This document shows positions 57,888 through 64,000 of a DNA stretch of 64,000 nt, one piece after another (position 1 is the stretch's first letter; each line of letters begins with the position of its first letter). The position numbers and the translations under genes were made by a program. Origin of the DNA: Paenibacillus timonensis (GTDB lineage Bacteria > Bacillota > Bacilli > Paenibacillales > Paenibacillaceae); NCBI RefSeq assembly GCF_009725205.1, contig NZ_WNZY01000002.1, positions 294,892-358,891 on the forward strand, written 5' to 3'. The notes beneath the pieces were generated by a model, which saw nothing but the letters and a program-made list of their open reading frames with translations, was not told the DNA's origin and did not search any database.

Positions 57888-59096
57888 ATGTTAGACAATT
57901 ATTTATTTCCCATTACGTATGCTTTCGGTGCGTTTCCGATTGTGGCGTTATTGTTCACCTTACCGTTCCTGGTCGTGCAATACCGGCGGCACGGTTATGT
58001 CAATAAGGTTAGAGCGTTCGTGTTGTACTTGTTTCTGCTTTACTTGCTGAATGCTCTATTCCTTGTTATGCTGCCGTTGCCCGCGAGCCGCCATAACCTG
58101 CCGCTTAGCGACGGAGCGTTGCAGTTGATTCCATTTCACTTTATCCAGGACATTGTCAAAGAAACCGCGATCGTTCCTGGGGAGCCGTCAACCTATTGGC
58201 GGGTTCTTCAGGAGCGGGCTTTCCTGCAGGTGATCTTTAACGTAGCCTTGACCGTACCCTTTGGAATACTGATTCGGTATTATTTTCGCTCAGGCCCGAT
58301 CACGAGTTTGATCCTGTCGTTCCTGCTCTCCTTGTTGATTGAAGTGACACAGCTGACCGGAATCTATGGAATATATGATCATCCGTACCGCGTCTTTGAC
58401 GTCGACGACTTGATGACCAATACGCTCGGGGGGATGATCGGTTTCTTGCTGGCCGTATGGCTGTCCCGGTATCTGCCGCGGATCGAACATCTGGACCGGG
58501 GGGTGAATCTGGCGACAAAACGGGTGACCTATACCCGGCGCGGGCTGGCCTTATTTTTCGACTATCTGATTTGGGGTGCCTTGATGACCGTCATTTATCG
58601 GTTAGGGGTTAAGGAAGCTTATTTCGTGTCCACGGGATTATATTTCATGTTGATGCCTTATTTGACCGGCGGGAAGACGCCTGGCAAGTGGATGGTAAGG
58701 ATCCAACTGGTCGGACTTCCGGCGGACGAGGGGGAGCAGAAGCCAACCGGCAGCTTGGTCGCAACCGTACAGCGATATTTGTCCGCCACAAAGGCGGGGC
58801 GGCAAACCGTAGGCCTGCTCCCCCTGATCGTCCGCTATGGGCTGCTCTATTGGGGAGTGTTTGGCCTCAACCGCCTGTTAGTTTTCCCGCCGGCTGACAT
58901 GCCGAGCTTGTTCCGGGTGCTGTTGGCCGTCCTCGTTCTAGGCGTGAACATGAGCTTCTTCATCCATGTCGCTAAACGTTTCTTTCGGAAGGAGCCGCTG
59001 TTATTCTACGAAAAAATCAGCCGTACCGGTCATGCTATCATGTTGAAGCCGTCGGATAGCTCCTCGATACGGCAAAAGATGCAAGGCCGCAGATAA
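57888..59096 (+). CDS. VanZ-RDD fusion membrane protein
   Basis: The 402-residue product has an N-terminal VanZ-like part (about 1-205): LPFLVVQYRRHGYVNKVRAF, LFLLYLLNALFLVMLPLPAS, NVALTVPFGILIRYYFRS and VFDVDDLMTNTLGGMIGFLL. An RDD part follows (about 215-370): YTRRGLALFFDYLIWGALMT, VSTGLYFMLMPYLTGGKTPG and KWMVRIQLVG. Two families found as separate genes elsewhere in this window (22,882 and 25,394) are fused here, supporting a functional link between VanZ and RDD proteins. ATG 57888 is used; an in-frame TTG lies one codon upstream. Envelope or glycopeptide-related role is inferred. Confidence 0.9.
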   Translation: MLDNYLFPITYAFGAFPIVALLFTLPFLVVQYRRHGYVNKVRAFVLYLFLLYLLNALFLVMLPLPASRHNLPLSDGALQLIPFHFIQDIVKETAIVPGEPSTYWRVLQERAFLQVIFNVALTVPFGILIRYYFRSGPITSLILSFLLSLLIEVTQLTGIYGIYDHPYRVFDVDDLMTNTLGGMIGFLLAVWLSRYLPRIEHLDRGVNLATKRVTYTRRGLALFFDYLIWGALMTVIYRLGVKEAYFVSTGLYFMLMPYLTGGKTPGKWMVRIQLVGLPADEGEQKPTGSLVATVQRYLSATKAGRQTVGLLPLIVRYGLLYWGVFGLNRLLVFPPADMPSLFRVLLAVLVLGVNMSFFIHVAKRFFRKEPLLFYEKISRTGHAIMLKPSDSSSIRQKMQGRR

Positions 59097-59108
59097 TCCA
59101 GTAAATCA

Positions 59109-59996
59109 TTACGCCTCACTATAATATTCGCCGAGAAACTGCCGAAACCGACGTGCGGCTTCGGATAAATATCGGCGTTCCAGCCAAGCGACCGAGAAAA
59201 CGCGCCGACACTCCGGGCTTTCTATCCGCAGCATCGGGTAGGGAGGGCGTTCGTCCTTCCGGCATGCCGGTACGAAGGCGACGCCTAATCCGGCCTGGAC
59301 GAGGCTGCCAAGCGCGTTCGGTTCGTCCACCTCGCAGACGATGCGTGGGCGAATGCCCGCAGTCAGGCAGAACGATTCGTTCATTTTGCGAAACGGGTGG
59401 CCTGCTTTATATTCGATAAAAGGTTCGTCCGCCACGTCTTCGAGGCGGACGCTTTTGTTTGCCTCCAAGCGGTGGCCGGGCGGGACGGCGAGAAACACCT
59501 CGGCATCCAACACCGGCTGCTCGCACACTCCCGGATGATCAAGCGAGGAAGCGGTGAAGCAGAGATCGACCTCGCCTTTTTCCAGCAGCTCGATCATTTC
59601 CTCGACGGATGCCGGCGAAGTCTGAAGGATGCGGAAGCTTACCTCTGGGTAAGTTTCGCGAAAGGCCCCAAGCGCGGTCGTAATACGCCCCAGCGTATTT
59701 GTGGCCAAGTGGATGCTGCCGCGCTCCAACCCAGCCAGATCCGCCACCTCCTGCCGCCCCTCATCGAGGACGTCAAGCGCGGTCTCGACCTTTTTCAAAA
59801 AGGCTTTGCCGAAGGCGTTTAACCGAATCTGACGATTTTTCCGATCGAACAGCGGTACTCCCAAGTCTTCCTCGAGCCTGGCAATCGTCTTACTGAGCGC
59901 CGGCTGGGCGATGTGCAGCTCTTGGGCGGCTCGGGTCATATGCTCCATATGAGCGACCGTGCGGAAATACTCCAATTGCAGTAATTCCATGCGCAT
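59109..59996 (-). CDS. LysR-family transcriptional regulator
   Basis: The 295-residue product has a typical LysR helix-turn-helix (LLQLEYFRTVAHMEHMTRAA, QELHIAQPALSKTIARLEED, VPLFDRKNRQIRLNAFGKAF) and an effector domain (about 90-290: GSIHLATNTLGRITTALGAF, FLAVPPGHRLEANKSVRLED, VQAGLGVAFVPA). GAGGGGAG precedes the ATG at 59996; an internal ATG two codons later is the usual family start. It is divergent from the DHA2 efflux gene at 60,129 over an AT-rich 132-bp gap and probably controls it. Confidence 0.93.
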   Translation of the reverse strand: MRMELLQLEYFRTVAHMEHMTRAAQELHIAQPALSKTIARLEEDLGVPLFDRKNRQIRLNAFGKAFLKKVETALDVLDEGRQEVADLAGLERGSIHLATNTLGRITTALGAFRETYPEVSFRILQTSPASVEEMIELLEKGEVDLCFTASSLDHPGVCEQPVLDAEVFLAVPPGHRLEANKSVRLEDVADEPFIEYKAGHPFRKMNESFCLTAGIRPRIVCEVDEPNALGSLVQAGLGVAFVPACRKDERPPYPMLRIESPECRRVFSVAWLERRYLSEAARRFRQFLGEYYSEA

Positions 59997-60128
59997 GATT
60001 ACTCCCCTCTATTTTGAATTCGATCAATCGATATCCTCAAGGTTATGAATATATAAATTAATATATATTTTTCATTATTAATATTCAATCGTACAATAAC
60101 TTGTGAGGAAATCGACAGGGGGACGATC

Positions 60129-61520
60129 ATGATGAAAAATGCCGTTTCATCCGAGGCGAGCGAGAAACTGATCCGCGTTTTGGCTTTTACGATGATCTTG
60201 TCATCCATGGGGGCAACGATGTTTAATATCGTGCTCCCCGAAATCAAAGGCGAATTCGGTTTGTCCGTGACCCAGGTCAGCTGGGTTTCAACGGCATATG
60301 CTTTGATTTACGCCATCGGGGCCGTGATTTACGGGAAGCTGGCGGATGCTTTTCAGTTGAGGAAGCTGCTGACATTCGGGTTAATCTTGTTTTGTGTAGG
60401 TTCATTAACCGGACTGTCGGCTCAGGCGTATTGGATGGTCTTGCTAGGCCGCGTGCTGCAGTCAGCCGGAGCGTCAGTGGTGCCCGCGGCCGCGATGATC
60501 ATTCCGGTACGGCATTTCCCTGCCGAGCGCCGCGGGTATGCGCTGGGGATTACAGCCACGGGACTCGCGATCGGTGGCGCGATGGGTCCGGTCGTGTCTG
60601 CGCTGCTGGTCAGTTTGGTCGATTGGCGATGGTTGTTTTGTATTCCTATGCTCATGCTGTTTACCTTGCCGTTCTACCGTAAGTACCTCAGCGACGAGCC
60701 GATTCAGACCGTTCGAATCGACTGGCTTGGCGGGGGGCTGCTTGGCAGTACAGTCACGTTGTTATTGCTCGGTGTTACCTATGGGCGGTGGGAGCTGTAC
60801 TTAGGCAGTTTGATCCTGTTTCTCTTGTTTCTTTGGCGAATCCGAGGGGCCTCGCAGCCGTTCGTGAATCCGCGGTTATTTCGGAATAAAAGCTATTCGT
60901 ACGGGCTAGTGCTGTCGGTGCTCGTCTTGGGGATCGGTTATGCGCTGCCATTCCTGACGCCCCAGCTGCTGGCGGAAGTGAACGGGCTTCCTCCCGGCTG
61001 GATCGGGTTTGCCATGGTGCCAGGGGCTGTCGCATCGGCGATCCTCGGCCGTAAAGGGGGGAAGCTCGCAGACGCCAAGGGCAATTCCTTCGTTGTTTAT
61101 GTAGCGTCCCTACTGCTGATCAGCTGCTTTGCTCTGATTTCGGTGGTGTCCGGGGCGGCAGCAGGCTGGATAGCGGCAATTCTGATCCTGGGCAATGTGG
61201 GGCAAATGTTCATGCAACTGGCGTTGTCCAACACGATTTCCCGCACCCTGCCCAAGGAGCAGACCGGTGTGGGCATGGGGCTGTTGTCCATGCTGGGCTT
61301 TTTGTCCGGCGCGGTCTCGACCAGCCTCTACGGCAAGGCGGTAGACCACGGCTCCGCATCCCATTGGAATCCGCTGAATCCATTTGAGGGCTCCGCCGTG
61401 TTCGCCAATATCTATTTCGTTTTGGCGTTGCTGCATATCGGCATCCTGCTGTCGTACCGTTATTATCATCGCCAAACTCAACGTGCCACGGAGACTTTGA
61501 TGAGCGACAGGCCTCATTGA
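60129..61520 (+). CDS. MFS multidrug efflux transporter, DHA2 (14-TMS) type
   Basis: The 463-residue protein has about fourteen membrane helices. The antiporter motif C is clear: GLAIGGAMGPVVSALLVSLV before DWRWLF. The start shows the DHA2 pattern TMILSSMGATMFNIVLPEIK and SWVSTAYALIYAIGAVIYGK, then LADAFQLRKL as motif A. Such proteins expel drugs in exchange for protons. The ribosome binding site is CAGGGGG. Divergent from its probable LysR regulator. Confidence 0.93.
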   Translation: MMKNAVSSEASEKLIRVLAFTMILSSMGATMFNIVLPEIKGEFGLSVTQVSWVSTAYALIYAIGAVIYGKLADAFQLRKLLTFGLILFCVGSLTGLSAQAYWMVLLGRVLQSAGASVVPAAAMIIPVRHFPAERRGYALGITATGLAIGGAMGPVVSALLVSLVDWRWLFCIPMLMLFTLPFYRKYLSDEPIQTVRIDWLGGGLLGSTVTLLLLGVTYGRWELYLGSLILFLLFLWRIRGASQPFVNPRLFRNKSYSYGLVLSVLVLGIGYALPFLTPQLLAEVNGLPPGWIGFAMVPGAVASAILGRKGGKLADAKGNSFVVYVASLLLISCFALISVVSGAAAGWIAAILILGNVGQMFMQLALSNTISRTLPKEQTGVGMGLLSMLGFLSGAVSTSLYGKAVDHGSASHWNPLNPFEGSAVFANIYFVLALLHIGILLSYRYYHRQTQRATETLMSDRPH

Positions 61521-61528
61521 GTTAAACG

Positions 61529-61541
61529 TGATTAAATCACA
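61529..61541. promoter_or_regulatory. 13-bp palindrome upstream of the alpha-galactosidase gene
   Basis: GTGATTAAATCAC is a perfect palindrome about 115 bp before the GH36 start and just after the MFS stop. It could be an operator or an unrelated chance palindrome. A TATGAT -10-like hexamer lies further downstream near 61,590. Confidence 0.35.
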
Positions 61542-61655
61542 AAAATCCATATAGAAGATCACTTTATTCTCGTTACTCCTCCTGGGTATGATAGTAGAAT
61601 GGAGTAAGATGAATGCAAATAAAGTCAGATAAGAACCTACCAGGAGGATCACGAA

Positions 61656-63848
61656 ATGTCTATCATTTTCGATGAAGCGAAAGGCCTTTTCCATTTGCAA
61701 TCCCGCAATACGAGTTATGTGATTCAGTTGGTACACGGGTATCCCGCGCATGCGTATTTCGGTGCCAAGCTTCGTCATGACAGCAACCTGGAAGGTTTGT
61801 TAACCTTCCAGGAACGTGCATCATTCAGCCCGAATCCCATCCCGGAGGATAAATCGATCTCGCTGGACTCCCTACCGCAGGAATATCCGCAATACGGGAC
61901 AAGCGACTTCCGGAGCCCGGCTTACCAAGTGCGGCTCGCCAATGGCACCCGGGCGACGGAGTTGACGTATCGCTCCCATCGAATCGTCCCGGGGAAGCCG
62001 CTTCTTGATGGTCTTCCTGCCGTTTACGTCGAGCAGGATCGCGAGGCGGAAACGCTGGAGCTGGAGCTGGAGGATCGCATCTCCGGCCTGACCGTCGTGT
62101 TAAGCTACACGGTGTTTGCGGATTTTGACGCCATCGCCAGATCGGCCCGGCTCCGCAATGAGAGCGGTGAACCGATCCAATTGGAGCGTGCACTTAGCGC
62201 CTCAGTTGATTTCCCGGACGCTTCTTATGATGCATTATACCTGTCCGGTGCCTGGGCACGCGAACGCCATGTGCAGCGCAGACAGCTGGCTCCGGGGGTG
62301 ACCGGAATCAGCAGCCGCCGCGGTTCAAGCTCCCACCAACAGAATCCGTTCCTGGCGTTGCTGCGGCCGGATGCCACAGAGCAGCAAGGCGAGGTTTACG
62401 GCTTCAGCCTGGTTTATAGCGGGAACTTTACCGCCGAAGCGGAAGTCGAGCAGTTTGGGACAACCCGGGTTTCGATCGGGATCAATCCGTTTGATTTCAC
62501 TTGGAAGCTGGCGCCGGGGGAGAGTTTCCAAACGCCGGAGGCGGTGCTTGTGTATTCCGCCGAAGGGCTTGGAGGGATGTCGCGCACCTATCATCGGCTG
62601 TATCGGACCCGGTTGTGCCGCGGGCAATTCCGCGATCAGGAACGACCTATCCTCGTCAACAACTGGGAAGCGACGTATTTCGATTTCAATGCGGACAAAA
62701 TTGAAGCCATCGCCAAAGCAGGCAGCAAGCTGGGCATTGAGCTCTTTGTACTGGATGACGGCTGGTTTGGCCGGCGCGATCGCGATAACAGCTCGCTGGG
62801 CGACTGGTTCGAGGATCGCCGCAAGCTGCCCGACGGGTTGGCGGACTTAGCCCATCGTGTCAAGGACAACGGACTGCAGTTTGGCCTTTGGTTCGAGCCC
62901 GAAATGGTCTCTCCGGACAGCGATCTGTACCGGGCCCATCCCGACTGGTGCTTACACGTCCCGGGGCGGCGACGCACGGAAGCGCGCGATCAGCTGGTGT
63001 TGGATATGTCGCGCAGCGATGTGCGCCAGTACTTGTACGACCGACTGAGCGATATCTTCTCCACGGTGCCGATCACGTACGTCAAGTGGGATATGAACCG
63101 GAACATGACGGAGATCGGATCAGCAGCTAGTTCGGCCGAACGGCAGGGAGAGGTAGCTCACCGATACATGTTGGGTCTGTACGAACTGTTGGGGCGGTTG
63201 ACGAGCGAATTTTCGCATATCCTGTTCGAGAGCTGCTCCGGAGGCGGAGGCCGATTTGACCCAGGTATGCTGTATTACATGCCGCAAACTTGGACAAGCG
63301 ACGATACGGATGCGGCGGAGCGCTTGAAAATCCAATACGGCACCAGTATCGTCTATCCGGTATCGACAATGGGGGCGCATATCTCCGCCGTGCCGAATCA
63401 TCAAGTGGAGAGAACGACTCCGCTGACGTTCCGAGGGGACGTGGCGATGTCCGGCAATTTCGGCTACGAATTGGATCTCACTCGGTTTACGGACGAAGAG
63501 AAGGAAACAGCCAAGCGCCAGATCGCGATGTACAAAGAAATTCGCGGATTGGTTCAACAAGGTGATTTGTATCGTCTACAAAGCCCGTTCGAAGGCAACG
63601 AAACGGCTTGGATGTTCGTCAGCCCGGATCAAGAGGAAGCGCTCTTGTTCTATTTCCGGGTGCTCGCAGAACCCAACGGCCCACTGCGCAGCGTCAAACT
63701 GCAAGGGCTTGACCCGGCTAAAGATTATGAGTTGGCCGGAAGCGGTGAGGTATACGGCGGTGACCGCTTGATGAGTGCCGGCTTGTCCATGGCCTCGGTG
63801 CGCGGCGACTTTAGCAGCAAGATGGTTCGACTGAAAGCGAAGCGATAA
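61656..63848 (+). CDS. Alpha-galactosidase, GH36
   Basis: The 730-residue product has the GH36 layout: N-terminal beta domain, then the barrel with NNWEATYFDFNADKIEAIAK, FVLDDGWFGRRDRDNSSLGD, LWFEPEMVSPDSDLY, the nucleophile Asp479 in VKWDMNRN and the acid/base Asp549 in TWTSDDTDAAE, with ESCSGGGGRFDPGMLYYMPQ between them. This is the AgaN/RafA group, whose nucleophile and acid/base positions (478 and 548 in the Geobacillus enzyme) almost coincide. It removes alpha-1,6-galactose from melibiose, raffinose or galactomannan fragments. No signal peptide, so it is cytoplasmic. The ribosome binding site is CAGGAGG. No transporter gene lies within the window. Confidence 0.96.
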   Translation: MSIIFDEAKGLFHLQSRNTSYVIQLVHGYPAHAYFGAKLRHDSNLEGLLTFQERASFSPNPIPEDKSISLDSLPQEYPQYGTSDFRSPAYQVRLANGTRATELTYRSHRIVPGKPLLDGLPAVYVEQDREAETLELELEDRISGLTVVLSYTVFADFDAIARSARLRNESGEPIQLERALSASVDFPDASYDALYLSGAWARERHVQRRQLAPGVTGISSRRGSSSHQQNPFLALLRPDATEQQGEVYGFSLVYSGNFTAEAEVEQFGTTRVSIGINPFDFTWKLAPGESFQTPEAVLVYSAEGLGGMSRTYHRLYRTRLCRGQFRDQERPILVNNWEATYFDFNADKIEAIAKAGSKLGIELFVLDDGWFGRRDRDNSSLGDWFEDRRKLPDGLADLAHRVKDNGLQFGLWFEPEMVSPDSDLYRAHPDWCLHVPGRRRTEARDQLVLDMSRSDVRQYLYDRLSDIFSTVPITYVKWDMNRNMTEIGSAASSAERQGEVAHRYMLGLYELLGRLTSEFSHILFESCSGGGGRFDPGMLYYMPQTWTSDDTDAAERLKIQYGTSIVYPVSTMGAHISAVPNHQVERTTPLTFRGDVAMSGNFGYELDLTRFTDEEKETAKRQIAMYKEIRGLVQQGDLYRLQSPFEGNETAWMFVSPDQEEALLFYFRVLAEPNGPLRSVKLQGLDPAKDYELAGSGEVYGGDRLMSAGLSMASVRGDFSSKMVRLKAKR

Positions 63849-63872
63849 CATAAGCAAAGACCTGAAGGAGGC

Positions 63873-64000
63873 TGGGACTGACCCCCGTTTGTGAGACAGA
63901 GATCAAAACACCTTATTTACTTAAGCAGCCAGTTGCCGATATTCAATCGGTGACTGGTTGTTTAGTTTCGCTTGAATACGAATTGAGTTATAGTAATGGA
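63873..64000. mobile_element. IS3-family (IS150-like) insertion sequence, one end
   Basis: An IS end starting TGGGACTGACCCC (63873 onward) lies 24 nt after the alpha-galactosidase stop, followed by the end of a transposase reading frame on the minus strand that runs off the window. The other end and any target duplication are outside. The short gap suggests that the insertion displaced the native terminator of the alpha-galactosidase gene. Confidence 0.85.
63921..64000 (-). CDS. IS3-family transposase (OrfB), C-terminal end
   Basis: The minus strand gives HYYNSIRIQAKLNNQSPIEY, then RQLAA and the stop at 63921-63923. The pattern YYN-x-x-R-x-Q-x-x-L-x-x-x-SP-x-x-YR is the standard C-terminus of IS150-like IS3-family transposases (DDE integrase fold). 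The catalytic residues lie outside the window, so completeness is unknown. Confidence 0.9.
   Translation of the reverse strand, partial: HYYNSIRIQAKLNNQSPIEYRQLAA

Overview
The window looks like a chromosomal segment of a Gram-positive, low-to-mid GC Firmicute of the Paenibacillus type. The evidence is three S-layer homology repeats at the left edge, strong GGAGG-type ribosome binding sites, many TTG and GTG starts, T-tailed intrinsic terminators, lipoprotein signal peptides, a B. subtilis-like Amj flippase, and many small families typical of Paenibacillus (GNAT, DinB, VOC, NUDIX, VanZ, RDD). I see no rRNA, tRNA, CRISPR array, prophage or origin. The species cannot be named from this sequence.

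Layout. 1-5.0 kb: the end of an S-layer-anchored protein, then an FAD oxidoreductase divergent from two translationally coupled Gfo/Idh/MocA-type proteins (probable sugar or polyol oxidation). 5.0-5.3 kb: an intergenic repeat element with nested dyad symmetry and a signal-peptide stub. 5.3-10.7 kb: DUF3891, GNAT, glutamate racemase with an HD phosphohydrolase, a VOC protein, a lipoprotein and an M50B-like membrane peptidase. 10.8-17.6 kb: the most interesting region, a co-directional run made of a TerB_N/TerB_C protein, a BrxD-like P-loop ATPase and an Lhr/BrxHI-like SF2 helicase, followed without an internal terminator by a nucleotidyltransferase-fold protein and a pentapeptide-repeat protein. 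The first three genes form a predicted nucleic-acid-targeting, defence-like cassette built from type 2 BREX-like parts without PglX, PglZ or PglY.

17.7-21.1 kb: tandem GNAT, PH-domain protein, membrane protein and a secreted GH16 beta-glucanase with a ricin-type lectin domain and palindromic operators. 21.3-27.1 kb: a long co-oriented series of small genes, including a GC-rich 'putative immunity protein' gene broken by a one-base frameshift. 27.1-31.7 kb: an OmpR-type two-component system, a second dyad repeat element, PhoP-box-like direct repeats, a lipoprotein and a copper-amine-oxidase-like stalk protein. 31.9-38.4 kb: DinB, Cys-rich pentapeptide protein with an AraC/GyrI-like regulator, VOC, YjjG nucleotidase, and a cupin-GNAT-GNAT-Zn ribbon-NUDIX operon with a possible leader attenuator.

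38.5-46.8 kb: two amino-acid permeases around a LysR regulator, an S9 peptidase, a TauE/SafE exporter, an HXXEE protein and an unrecognised protein. 47-50.1 kb: methyltransferase, GNAT, Amj lipid II flippase, a frameshifted NUDIX gene and a small membrane protein. 50.2-64 kb: a domain-permuted GH3 glycosidase, a Fur-regulated orphan siderophore-binding lipoprotein, an MmyB-type regulator divergent from a stand-alone FabF, a DUF4349 lipoprotein, a VanZ-RDD fusion, a LysR/DHA2 efflux pair, a GH36 alpha-galactosidase, and the end of an IS3-family element that runs off the right edge.

Taken together the genes describe a soil or plant-associated polysaccharide degrader with a stress- and envelope-oriented accessory gene set. 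Terminators and promoters were judged by eye, so their exact limits are approximate.
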